Source of the DNA: JACMLD01 sp039919885
GTDB lineage: Bacteria > Bacteroidota > Bacteroidia > Chitinophagales > Chitinophagaceae
Direction: 5' to 3'
Assembly: GCA_039919885.1 (NCBI GenBank)
Contig: JBDSEV010000086.1
Location: forward strand, 1-64,000
DNA: 64,000 nucleotides
Below the pieces are notes generated by a model, which saw only the letters and a program-made list of their open reading frames with translations, ran no database searches and was not told the origin of the DNA. Position 1 is the stretch's first letter; each line of letters starts with the position of its first letter. Position numbers and translations under genes: made by a program. This document shows positions 9,787-18,579 of this stretch, one piece after another.

Positions 9787-11073
9787 ATGAATTCTTGCAC
9801 GACTTACTGGGGCTTGTTAGGCACAGATGGTATCGGTTTCTTACGAAGAAGCCGAACACTTGAAATAGGATCTGTAGTCCGAAAATTTAATAATCTGGCA
9901 GTTCCCGGGATGGGTAATGTCAGGTTTGGAAAGCAAATTTATTTAGCGGCGCTTGGCTTGGCTGTCGCAGAAAAGGCACGTACTGAAAAGCAGAAAGTGA
10001 AAAACATTGAAATGGCCAATGCTATAGAAGCCATCGCATGCCTGCTGAGTTTTCAGCACAGCAATTGGAAAAAGGATCCGCGCTTAAAAGGCAGCAACAA
10101 ACTAAAAGGTGTTACGGATTTATCATTTTCAAAAGTCCGAAAACCGGGGTTTTATATTACCCAACCTATGCGAATGGGTACTGTGCAGGCGCTGCCTGCA
10201 TTGGGGTTGGTTAATGCCGACATAATACGATTTAATTCATTTCAACTTACCGCTGAAGGCCGAATGCTTGTAAATCAAATTTCAGGACAATACCCCAAAA
10301 TCTACAGGCACTACAACATTGTTGATTTTCTGGCTCTATGGACTAAAAATTCCAATTTAATAGGCGGTTTTAAACACAATGATACATTAAGATTACTATT
10401 ATCGCCGCTGGAAAAACTGGCTCCTGCCAACCGAAACTTGCTTAAGAATTTTATATATAATCAAAACAATGCAGATTCAGCCGGCCGATGCAAGGCTATG
10501 TTGACCTGGATGGATATGGACTATCTTCAAAATAGAGGGCATTTAAGTTGGAGTACTAAACCATCGTGTATAGATGATGCGCATTGGAAGGACTTAAAAG
10601 CAGGCGCCTGTTTTTTTAAGGTCCGTTCTATGGCGCTTGGCCTGTTAGACGAACTTGAAAAAAATATCTCCCGAAAAAATGCTGGAGCAGTTGGGTTAAA
10701 GCAGGCTACACAACATATGAAAAGCAAGCAAACGGAACTAAGTAAAGCTGCACAGGCGTTTTTGCAATCGGAATATGACCCAAGTCCGGAAAGGCAAGCC
10801 ACCGTTTTTTGCAGTGAATGTATGGATATTGACAACTGCATTCGCACACTGGTTGAACGTGATGGAGTGGGATTAAAGCTTAAAGGAGAAATGGTAATAC
10901 CGGGACCCGGATTCAAAGGAACGGTATTGGCTGACAAGGACCAGTTTGATGATGACGGGGATATATCGTTTGAAGAACATAAGATTAAATTACCTGATTG
11001 CATATCAACCAGAGTATATAACATGTTTTACCTTAACCAGGATTTAAAGGGAACAATCAATAAATGGCTGTAA
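9787..11073 (+). CDS. Unrecognised 428-aa protein, first gene of the PLD-helicase cassette
   Basis: I recognise no family. The N-terminus reads SCTTYWGLLGTDGIGFLRRS. The protein looks globular and helical, with a winged-helix-like stretch around ITQPMRMGTVQALPALGLV ... FQLTAEGRMLVNQI (about 117-165), which resembles the end of a DNA-binding or partner-binding domain. Near the C-terminus there is a cysteine cluster, CSEC plus one more Cys seven residues on (about 343-353), that could bind metal or a cluster, though a fourth ligand is not obvious. Its 3' end overlaps the next gene by 10 bp, so the three genes form one unit. A recognition or adaptor role for the nuclease and helicase partners is conjecture. 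Confidence 0.7.
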   Translation: MNSCTTYWGLLGTDGIGFLRRSRTLEIGSVVRKFNNLAVPGMGNVRFGKQIYLAALGLAVAEKARTEKQKVKNIEMANAIEAIACLLSFQHSNWKKDPRLKGSNKLKGVTDLSFSKVRKPGFYITQPMRMGTVQALPALGLVNADIIRFNSFQLTAEGRMLVNQISGQYPKIYRHYNIVDFLALWTKNSNLIGGFKHNDTLRLLLSPLEKLAPANRNLLKNFIYNQNNADSAGRCKAMLTWMDMDYLQNRGHLSWSTKPSCIDDAHWKDLKAGACFFKVRSMALGLLDELEKNISRKNAGAVGLKQATQHMKSKQTELSKAAQAFLQSEYDPSPERQATVFCSECMDIDNCIRTLVERDGVGLKLKGEMVIPGPGFKGTVLADKDQFDDDGDISFEEHKIKLPDCISTRVYNMFYLNQDLKGTINKWL

Positions 11074-13037
11074 CAACTGATAATTTCAAACCACTTTCAT
11101 TGGTTCAGTATTTTGACCCTCCCGATAAACATATTGGTACTTTTGGTTGGGCGTGCGGGTATAGTGCGGGCGCTGATTTTCTGAATCTTGCATTAGAAAG
11201 ATTTACAGGACGAACAAAGCCTGTAAGGGCAAGAGATGGCATAATCAGTCTCATTATTATGCTCGATAAGAGTAATCCGCAGATACCAATGAATTTGGTA
11301 CCAGGAATTTTTCATGCCGGAAGGGACGGAAAAAAACTATTGCCATTTAGGCTGCTGCATGCTAAACTAGCTTTATTACATTTTAAAAATATAGAAAACC
11401 CAAGTAAATCCCATTTACGACTACTGGTATCTACGGGTAATTGGACTTCCCAAACACTATCAGAGAGTCTTGATCTTGTCTGCTCAATTGATTTGAATTC
11501 GGATGATTTTAATTCCTGTAAAGCGGATAAAAAACAAATTCGGACTGATTTAATTGCTGCATGGAGTCTGATTCAGGAATTAAGAAATTTTTTCCCTCAT
11601 TCAATTGTCAATGCTAATAAGGACAAAGAAACATATATCTATTATCATTCTTTTGAGAGTATATTAAATTCAATTCCCAAGCCAAGAGATGGCGTGTCGC
11701 GCTTGCTTGACAACAGGAGTAACTCTTTGTTGGAGCAGTTACCGGACCTGATAAATAAATCTGGAAAAAAGCTAGCCCGAAATTACATAGCGTTAGGCTC
11801 AGGATTTTTTCAAAAGCCGCACTCCTCTGGTCAGGTGCCTACGGTAATTCAAAGAATATTTACTTCATTGCATAAAAGCGACTTAGTGACTAAAAATCCT
11901 GAAAAAGAGTTATTTGTAAATCCCGATTCGTGTCAGGGGGTGGCTAAATCTGTTGCTGAGCTTAAGAAAAATGATTGGACTATTCGTAAAGCAATTGATC
12001 CACTTAATGCAAAAAGAGCCTTGCATGCAAAATTTGTTTTCAGCGCTAATCAGCGGTCCGGTAGTAACTCCTGTAGTAACGCCTGGTTATACATTGGGTC
12101 GGGCAATTTAACGGAGGCAGGGTTTACAAGTAAAATGTCACCTATAGCTGGAAATATAGAAGTCGGAATAGTGCTTTTTCCAGGAAAATTGTATTGGCGG
12201 CATGAAAAAAAAATTAAGCCGGCTGAATGTGTAAACAAGCTTTTACCGATGGATTGGGGTGAGGATTCATTGGTTAATCTAGGAGAAGACTTATCGACAG
12301 GCGAAGAAATGCCAGATAAAATACAAGATTTTGTGGCTGCTCCCATAAGCTGGTTTAAATGGATTGAAAGAGAAGGGGAGGGATTATTGCAACCCGGTGA
12401 AGAATGTCACACTGAATATCAAGTATATAAGCAAAAGGATGAAGTATGTATAAAAGACGTTGACGGCAATTGGGTGTTTGGGAAGGACCAGCCTTCTGTT
12501 GTAGATGTAAGATGGGGCTATGAGTTTAAGTTTAGTTCTCTTGTTCCGGTGATAGATTTGTTTGGTAGAATTGCTGGGAAAAAACTGAGTAAAATCCAGC
12601 TTGAAGAAGTATGGTGGCAGCTTGAGGCGTTTCCTGATTTTACAGGGAATGAAGATGATGAAGAAAGCCTTGATTTACCCGATTACGAGTTCGATAAAGA
12701 ATCGGACTTAAAAAAACAAAGATCCAGAACTGGAAGCTACTCTATCAGGAAGATGATGGAGCTTGTCGAAAACATTGCAGATAAGCAAACGGCGGTCACT
12801 TTTGCGGACTGGAAGGTTTGGTGTAACCGGCTGGAACAATGTCTTGCACAGACCATTGAAAGCGAAGAATATACTATTTTTCGGGCCATGAATATTAACC
12901 CATTAAGCCCCTTGCGAAATGAAAGCTTTCGCCCTTCCTACGCAGTGGACAACTTAACAGAAGAAGGGAAATATTATGAAACTGTATTAAACAGAATTGA
13001 GGATTGCCTAAAACTATCAAATTTGGGAAGCTTATGA
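11064..13037 (+). CDS. Phospholipase-D superfamily protein with two HxK/N half-sites (Tdp1-like)
   Basis: This 657-aa protein has two PLD-type half-sites. The first has HAKLALLHF (about 98-106) followed by VSTGNWTSQTLSE (about 125-137). The second has LHAKFVFS (about 318-325) followed by YIGSGNLTEAGF (about 344-355). The downstream element carries Asn rather than the Asp of classic HxKxxxxD enzymes, as in tyrosyl-DNA phosphodiesterase 1 and some PLD nucleases. Two sites in one chain suggest an intramolecular catalytic pair. The C-terminal 250 residues are acidic and helical with no recognised domain. The gene overlaps its upstream neighbour by 10 bp and the helicase by 4 bp. A nuclease or DNA-end-processing role working with the helicase is likely; the lipid activity implied by the family name is not. 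Confidence 0.82.
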   Translation: MAVTTDNFKPLSLVQYFDPPDKHIGTFGWACGYSAGADFLNLALERFTGRTKPVRARDGIISLIIMLDKSNPQIPMNLVPGIFHAGRDGKKLLPFRLLHAKLALLHFKNIENPSKSHLRLLVSTGNWTSQTLSESLDLVCSIDLNSDDFNSCKADKKQIRTDLIAAWSLIQELRNFFPHSIVNANKDKETYIYYHSFESILNSIPKPRDGVSRLLDNRSNSLLEQLPDLINKSGKKLARNYIALGSGFFQKPHSSGQVPTVIQRIFTSLHKSDLVTKNPEKELFVNPDSCQGVAKSVAELKKNDWTIRKAIDPLNAKRALHAKFVFSANQRSGSNSCSNAWLYIGSGNLTEAGFTSKMSPIAGNIEVGIVLFPGKLYWRHEKKIKPAECVNKLLPMDWGEDSLVNLGEDLSTGEEMPDKIQDFVAAPISWFKWIEREGEGLLQPGEECHTEYQVYKQKDEVCIKDVDGNWVFGKDQPSVVDVRWGYEFKFSSLVPVIDLFGRIAGKKLSKIQLEEVWWQLEAFPDFTGNEDDEESLDLPDYEFDKESDLKKQRSRTGSYSIRKMMELVENIADKQTAVTFADWKVWCNRLEQCLAQTIESEEYTIFRAMNINPLSPLRNESFRPSYAVDNLTEEGKYYETVLNRIEDCLKLSNLGSL

Positions 13038-15700
13038 ATAGCAGGATTAAGTCAAATTTTTTAGGTTGGGATGTCGTGGCTGAAAACCTAGAGAGAATCT
13101 GTAGTGAATCTAAAACTGATCAATGGCTTAACAAAGGTCAGCAAGATTCAATAAGAGCTGTTGCTAAACATATCTCGAATAATGGAATGATCATCGCTGA
13201 CGAGGTAGGTATGGGTAAAACCCGTATCGCCGTTGCCATTGCAAAGGCAGTAACAGAGGCAAAAGGAAGGGTTGCAATATTAATTCCAGCTGGATTGGGT
13301 TACCAATGGCAAGAAGAATTGAGAAGTGGTAAAATCTCGGATTTTCCGGATACCATACGCAGTTTAAATAATTATTTTGACGAAAAGAACTCAAGACTTT
13401 TTTCCAGACAACTTCTATTAGTTTCTCACCTGTTTTCAAATTGGCAACACCGGGAAAATTCAAAAAATTCGCGATTTTCTCTGCTTCCAGAAATGTGTGC
13501 CTATTTACGGAAAGAACAAAAAAGGATGCCAAGAAACTATCAGAATTGGAGTTGTCAATACAGTAGTGTTGCAAACGAAACTAAAGCAAAAGAAATAATT
13601 GAAGCTATCCCCAAAAATAAAGCTAATCCAGCCAGAAAAAAATTAACCGAACTGACTGATTTAGAATGGACGGAAAGTCTCTTTTTTAGCAACAGTTACA
13701 CAGAATCTGGTGGAGAAAAACTCCGGAAACATTTTAAAACTTGTATAGGCCTGGGATTTGGTGTTTTTGATTTAATTATTGTCGATGAAGCTCATAAAAA
13801 TCGAGGTACAGACAGTGGTCTTTCAAAGTTACTTGATAATATTATATGTAGAAATCCGGAACATAGAGTTATCGGGTTAACTGCAACACCAGTTGAGCTT
13901 GAATTGGAGGATTGGTTAAGTTCGCTAAAAAGGATTGGGGTAGATATTGAAAGCAGTGCTATTAAGGAAGATATTAGTAAATACGCAGATGCAGTTAGAC
14001 AAGTAAGGATTTCATGGAAATTTTCAGAACCCGATCGAAATCTATTTAAATTAACTTCCCTGTCCTTTAAAAATTCTTTAAAGAAATACATCATTCGGCG
14101 AAATAAGCGAGAGGATGCAGCGGTCGAGATGTTTAAAGGAAAAACAGGACTTTCAAACTATCAATATCGCTCAGAGAAAGAGGTGCTAGTCGATCCTTTA
14201 GACCAAGCATTTCCAGATTCCTGGAAAAGAATTCTATGTGCTGCCGAGGCACTATCTTTTTGCTCATCCATAAAAGATGACACATTCTCAAAGCGAATTC
14301 GTCTAACGCTGGGAAGTGGTCATGGTATAAATGAATTATTGGATAATTTTCTTTTTGAGGAAAATATGGACCAGCCTATAGATAAAAGTCAGGATAAGAA
14401 TGACATATCTCCCGAATTTGTTAACAAAGTCCATTCCCAAAAAAGACAAGAACGTTCGGCATATTGGGTGCAATCTATTTTCAATTCTATCGGACAAAAA
14501 AAGGAGAATCTATTTCAGCATCCCGCCATATTGGAGGCAATCAAATGCATTGAAGAGGAGTATACACAGCACAATAGCAAAGTGCTTGTCTTCGGTAAAT
14601 TTACAAAACCGATGGAGGCTCTAGTCGCCTTACTCAATGCAAGAGAGATGATAAGGCGACTGGACAAAGGTAGCTTCTGGCCACAGATACAAATTAGCCG
14701 CAGTGAGGTGACCGTCATTAATACTGCGTTAAATCAATTGAGAGGGTCAACTAAAAGCAGATGGGATGTGGGTAAGATAAATAAAACACTTAAAAGGAAT
14801 GAAAACAAAAGGGAATACTCAAGACGAAAATTTAGAAAAGGGTTCTTCGCAAATTTAGAAACTGGGTTTTCTAAAAATAACAATACAATATATAGTTTTT
14901 CTTTTCGGGTGATGCAAAATCTGAAAGAGAAGTCTGCCGCAGGTAATAAAAAGGCGATCAAAGTATTTAATCTGCTTACCAGGGCCTGTCATGAATTGTA
15001 TTTTGGGACAGAAACTTTGACGATTGACGAAGTTGGTGATCCGGTTTTTTTGTATGAAAAATATCATGAATTACTACTTAGTATTACAGATGATGACAAA
15101 GGCGACGAGAGTGAAAATGAGTTATATGATAAAGATTCTATTGGAGATGTACTTGAAATGTTAAACGAGAGATTAAGAGAAGAGTTCGGAAATCAAACAC
15201 CGAAATTTGCGAGATTTATGTATGGTCAAACACTTCAACACAGCCGCAGATTAATGCAATCAGCATTCAACAGGAAAGATAGTTTTCCTTATGTATTAGT
15301 GGCACAATCCAAAGTAGGAAGAGAGGGGTTAAATTTGCACAAAGCATGTAAAACAATAGTAATGCTTCACCCCGAGTGGAATCCTTCAGTAGCTGAACAA
15401 CAAGTAGGCAGGGTAGACCGCCTGGGCAGTCTTTGGTCATCAATGATAGGAGACTACAGCGGAAATGGTGAAGCTATTCCTAGAATTGAAATAAGACCAG
15501 TAATTTTCAAATACACATACGATGAAGAACATTGGAGAGTATTGAAAGAAAGATGGGATGATCTCCGCGCCCAGTTACATGGGATAATAATTCCGGATAG
15601 ATTGGCTGCTGACGCCAGCAGTGCTGAGAAAGACATAATAAATGATTTGAATAGACATGCGCCGGATTTTTCCCCTTTATCCACTGGTACTATTATATAA
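13034..15700 (+). CDS. SNF2/SF2-type helicase of the PLD cassette
   Basis: This start gives 888 aa and an ATGA overlap with the PLD gene. An in-frame start at 13004 would overlap by 34 bp and is less likely. The motor motifs are complete: ADEVGMGKTR (motif I, about 55-64), IIVDEAHKN (motif II, about 248-256), IGLTATP (motif III), QSKVGREGLNLH (motif V, about 759-770) and EQQVGRVDRLG (motif VI, about 788-798). The AxEVGMGKT and GREGLNLH signatures point to the SNF2/RapA-like branch, translocases that act on double-stranded DNA. About 470 residues separate motifs III and V, so a large insertion sits between the lobes. It probably drives DNA translocation or remodelling for the PLD partner. Confidence 0.88.
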   Translation: MNSRIKSNFLGWDVVAENLERICSESKTDQWLNKGQQDSIRAVAKHISNNGMIIADEVGMGKTRIAVAIAKAVTEAKGRVAILIPAGLGYQWQEELRSGKISDFPDTIRSLNNYFDEKNSRLFSRQLLLVSHLFSNWQHRENSKNSRFSLLPEMCAYLRKEQKRMPRNYQNWSCQYSSVANETKAKEIIEAIPKNKANPARKKLTELTDLEWTESLFFSNSYTESGGEKLRKHFKTCIGLGFGVFDLIIVDEAHKNRGTDSGLSKLLDNIICRNPEHRVIGLTATPVELELEDWLSSLKRIGVDIESSAIKEDISKYADAVRQVRISWKFSEPDRNLFKLTSLSFKNSLKKYIIRRNKREDAAVEMFKGKTGLSNYQYRSEKEVLVDPLDQAFPDSWKRILCAAEALSFCSSIKDDTFSKRIRLTLGSGHGINELLDNFLFEENMDQPIDKSQDKNDISPEFVNKVHSQKRQERSAYWVQSIFNSIGQKKENLFQHPAILEAIKCIEEEYTQHNSKVLVFGKFTKPMEALVALLNAREMIRRLDKGSFWPQIQISRSEVTVINTALNQLRGSTKSRWDVGKINKTLKRNENKREYSRRKFRKGFFANLETGFSKNNNTIYSFSFRVMQNLKEKSAAGNKKAIKVFNLLTRACHELYFGTETLTIDEVGDPVFLYEKYHELLLSITDDDKGDESENELYDKDSIGDVLEMLNERLREEFGNQTPKFARFMYGQTLQHSRRLMQSAFNRKDSFPYVLVAQSKVGREGLNLHKACKTIVMLHPEWNPSVAEQQVGRVDRLGSLWSSMIGDYSGNGEAIPRIEIRPVIFKYTYDEEHWRVLKERWDDLRAQLHGIIIPDRLAADASSAEKDIINDLNRHAPDFSPLSTGTII

Positions 15701-15783
15701 ATTCCGTAGAGAAGAACAATCCCTGTCTACCCTTGCTTTTTCAAAAAACTAAATTCTAAACTTTCATCACTAACAGCTATAAT

Positions 15784-16101
15784 ATGGCAGAAATTGCAAG
15801 AAACAATACGGGAGTTTCAGGAGAATATTTCGTGGCCGCTGAACTGTACAGACGTGGCTAGTCAGTCGGGATGACAATTGGCAATGCCAAGGCTGTTGAC
15901 CTTGGTTGGCCAATGATGAAACATAACATTAAAAAAGATTGCCTTTACATTTTTGTCAATCTGAACGGCGACACAATGGGAATGCCGGAATTCTACATCT
16001 GCACCAGCAAGGAGGCTATAAGATATACTGATCAATATTCTACAAGGGGAATAGTAACCATTGGTACTTTGAAGCGAGCTGACTGCCTAGCTAAGTGGTA
16101 A
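15784..16101 (+). pseudogene. Decayed endonuclease-like gene (in-frame stop plus internal deletion)
   Basis: The frame starting at ATG 15784 reads MAEIARNNTGVSGEYFVAAE to LYRRG and then hits TAG at 15859-15861. The same frame continues without a shift as SVGMTIGNAKAVDL, then GWPMMKHNIKKDCLYIFVNL, and ends LKRADCLAKW. From memory, intact relatives in bacteria have a D...(Q)VK nuclease-like core between the AKAxDL segment and the WPMMK segment; here the two are fused, so the core is missing. The intact family resembles PD-(D/E)xK-type proteins often found beside restriction genes. The remnant marks the right-hand end of the defence island. Restart at ATG 15871 could give a 76-aa product, but it would lack the catalytic part. 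Confidence 0.7.
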
Positions 16102-16537
16102 AAAATGTTGATTCAGTCAAAAACAATAAAAAAATCTAGTCAGATTTACAAATACAAATTTACCCTGTAACTATCTACACTTGCGGGGTACAATAGCATC
16201 ATTATAATTTCAAATACATTGGCACCTTGTGTAATTTTCAATTTTTTCTCAATAAATATCAGAGGGATTTAAAATCAATAATCGTGAATTCATTTCTGCA
16301 TTTGTCAGTGATTTTTAGGCACTCATTCCTGTTAATAATTGCTGCAATAAATCGCTCTCTACATATTTAATTTTTCTGTACTTTTGAGGAGGAATTTGGG
16401 GATGAACTTTCAGGCATTTTTACGAAAAGTTAAAAACTTCAGTTTCGCATTTACGAACTAATTTTCAATAGCACTTTACCCTCAGAAGGGGGAGGTGCTC
16501 ACCATCGGTGTTCAGGCTAATAGCCGGTACCACTCAT
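16102..16537. other. AT-rich gap at the end of the defence island
   Basis: This is 436 bp with no recognised gene. It holds a TACTTTTG box at 16379-16386 and, just after it, AGGAGG and a 20-codon ORF (listed separately). The sequence is AT-rich like the island on its left, while the genes to its right are GC-richer, so the composition boundary falls near 16.5 kb. No direct repeat or integrase that would prove an insertion end was seen. Confidence 0.4.
16402..16461 (+). CDS. Possible 19-aa peptide
   Basis: ATG at 16402 opens a 19-codon ORF (MNFQAFLRKVKNFSFAFTN) ending in TAA. It is preceded by AGGAGG at 16387-16392, a rare strong Shine-Dalgarno sequence for this phylum, and by a TACTTTTG box at 16379-16386. 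The two signals are too close for both to be used: transcription from that box would start inside the Shine-Dalgarno sequence. It may be chance in AT-rich DNA. Confidence 0.2.
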   Translation: MNFQAFLRKVKNFSFAFTN

Positions 16538-17935
16538 CTATTTCAACTTCATCGCCACCGGATCCCACTGAATAATCTTTTTAGAGAAATAACTCTGGTT
16601 GCAGGCCAGCGCAGGCGCGGCGGCGCGGAAACCAAATGCCGCATCTTCCACTACGGCTTTGCCGGTTCGGATGGCATCAAAGAAATTGGTGAAATGATCC
16701 AGGTGATCGCTGTACCCCTGCGGCGCTTTAAATACAATGTCCTCTTTTGTCTTTCGTTTCTTTTGTTCCGGCTTCCATTTCGCATCGTATTCCTGCTGCA
16801 TCTCCGCCTGCATTTTCCTGGAGAACGTAAACAATGAATCGTACCCACCAAAACCCGGCGCTTCCGGCATCAGGCTGTGCTTAATGGTAATGCTGTTCCC
16901 CATCACATCAATCACCCCTTCAGACCCCACCAGCCTGATCACTTCCTGGCCACCAGTCCCGCTAATAAAATTCACCTGCAGCGTGAGCTGAAAGGCATCG
17001 TGCTCAGGGGCATCCGGGTATTGCATTACACCGGCCATTACATCCGGCAGGTCGCGACCATCTTTCCAGTAGCTGAACTGCCCGGTACTATAAATACTTT
17101 GGGGCCCTTTTGAATTGGTAATGAAATGTGTTCCGCTTAACAGGTGAATGAACAGATCCCCGGCTACCCCGGTACCCACCTGCTTAAAAGCCCGCCACCA
17201 GAAAAACTTTTTTGCATCAAAATTCATTTTATCGGTTACCTCAATAAACTTGTCCCAGTTGGTGGTCATGGCATCCGCATCTTTAGGAATCGTATACTCC
17301 CAGGCACCAATGGAGCTTTGCCGGTCGTACACCGCATTCACCATATTCAACTTGCCGATCTCCCCGGCTGCCAGCAACTCTTTTGCCTTTGCATAACCAA
17401 TACTGCTAACGCGCTGGCTACCCACCTGGAATATTTTCCCTGATTTTTGCGCGGCCGCCATCACCGGCTTCCCCTCGCTGATTTTGTATACCATTGGTTT
17501 CTCACAATACACATGCTTGCCCTTTGCCAACGCATCCATCGCAATACGGGCATGCCACACATCAGTGGTGCATATCAATACCGCATCAATATCTTTTTTA
17601 TCCAGCAATTCCTGGTAATTGATCGTAGTAAAAAGGTCCTTGCCATGCAGCTCTTTCGCATTCTCCAGCCGGCCCACATACAAATCGCAAATGCCGGCAA
17701 GCTCAACGCCAGGTACTTTTAAGGCGGTAGCCAGGTCGGAATGCCCCTGCACACCATAGCCAATCACGCCTATCCGCAGCTTGTCATTCGACGTGATCTT
17801 TCGTTCATACCGCAGTATCCTTTCTTCCGCTTTTGCAGCAGCAAATGATGAAAACGGTGACGTGGCAGCTACCAGGCTGCTGGCAGCAATTTGCCGGAGA
17901 AATTTTTTCCTGGATTGGGCATTATCGTTAGGCAT
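16538..17935 (-). CDS. Gfo/Idh/MocA-family oxidoreductase, Tat-exported
   Basis: This is a 465-aa secreted dehydrogenase-like protein. The N-terminus carries a twin-arginine-type signal (SRKKFLRQIAASSLVAATS, ending near AAAKAEE), so it is probably exported folded with its NAD(P). The Rossmann motif GVIGYGVQGHSD lies at about 55-66, and the hallmark CEKPM of the family lies near 144-148. The C-terminal alpha/beta domain is complete. Tat-exported members in Bacteroidota usually act on sugars or glycosides in the periplasm, often with 3-keto-sugar enzymes and isomerase-like partners. One such isomerase-like protein lies 8 kb away (25439-26395). The substrate is unknown. It stands alone, with 644 bp upstream and no operon partner. 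Confidence 0.88.
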   Translation of the reverse strand: MPNDNAQSRKKFLRQIAASSLVAATSPFSSFAAAKAEERILRYERKITSNDKLRIGVIGYGVQGHSDLATALKVPGVELAGICDLYVGRLENAKELHGKDLFTTINYQELLDKKDIDAVLICTTDVWHARIAMDALAKGKHVYCEKPMVYKISEGKPVMAAAQKSGKIFQVGSQRVSSIGYAKAKELLAAGEIGKLNMVNAVYDRQSSIGAWEYTIPKDADAMTTNWDKFIEVTDKMNFDAKKFFWWRAFKQVGTGVAGDLFIHLLSGTHFITNSKGPQSIYSTGQFSYWKDGRDLPDVMAGVMQYPDAPEHDAFQLTLQVNFISGTGGQEVIRLVGSEGVIDVMGNSITIKHSLMPEAPGFGGYDSLFTFSRKMQAEMQQEYDAKWKPEQKKRKTKEDIVFKAPQGYSDHLDHFTNFFDAIRTGKAVVEDAAFGFRAAAPALACNQSYFSKKIIQWDPVAMKLK

Positions 17936-18579
17936 ACAAAAGATTTAATGGTAAAAATATTGGTTTGCCCAGTAACCAGCAAAAGCGGTTTTCAATAAAC
18001 TGCCCGTTGCCGGGCAGGGGTAATAGGTGGCATACAAAGAGCAACTACCGCTGTTATTAAGCGATGACTTTATTTGACAACGCCCGAGCTTGTTAAATGG
18101 ATATCCCATACAGGTCTGCTGCACCCACCCTGAAACATAGGCGCTGAAAATGGCGAAAAAAATAAACGCTTCCAGGAATTAACTGGCAAATCAAAATAAA
18201 CGATATTGATTGGATTTTAAATATATACAACGCACTTACTGTCAACAGTCCTGCACGGGCGCAAATAATAAATTAAAAGCAGGCGTTCCTGGTTCAACAG
18301 CCAGGTTGGATATTCTAAATTATATCAAGATGGTTCACAATTGCAACGCAACCAGATCTGCCAATACTGTTGGCCTCTTAATTTCGCTATGGCAGTATGA
18401 CGTCAATTAAAATTCAAATTTTTTGACGCTGCAGGATAAATTGAATCGCGGTGAAAATTCAATGAAGAATGTGTTTTGGTAAATCTGGAAATTGAGTACA
18501 CGGATCGACCTGCAGCAGTTACAAAAAAAAGGCCGCCCCAATATTGAGACAGCTTTTTAGCAGGGACGAATTGAAAAAA
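17936..18579. other. Gap upstream of the Gfo/Idh/MocA gene
   Basis: This is 644 bp with no convincing gene. A 7-bp stem hairpin (CTGCCCG, loop TTGC, CGGGCAG) lies at 18000-18017, about 65 bp upstream of the Gfo/Idh/MocA start. On the minus strand it is followed by TTTATTG, so it could be a weak terminator or leader structure. The 66-codon plus-strand frame at 18210-18410 has no protein-like features. Confidence 0.4.

Noticed and set aside
10527..11024. 165-codon minus-strand ORF inside the cassette's first gene
   Set aside because: It is the opposite-strand shadow of a well-supported gene with overlaps on both sides; its Ser/Cys-rich composition is typical of antisense frames.
9787..15700. 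Assignment of the cassette to DISARM, Mokosh or Dpd
   Set aside because: The PLD and helicase are shared themes, but no DUF1998 protein, methylase, 7-deazaguanine gene or matching small gene is present, and the first gene has no counterpart that I know of.
16508..17722. Several plus-strand ORFs opposite the Gfo/Idh/MocA gene
   Set aside because: They are antisense shadows of a gene with clear family motifs.
18210..18410. 66-codon plus-strand ORF in the gap before the SDR gene
   Set aside because: No start signal, no domain and a composition typical of non-coding DNA.
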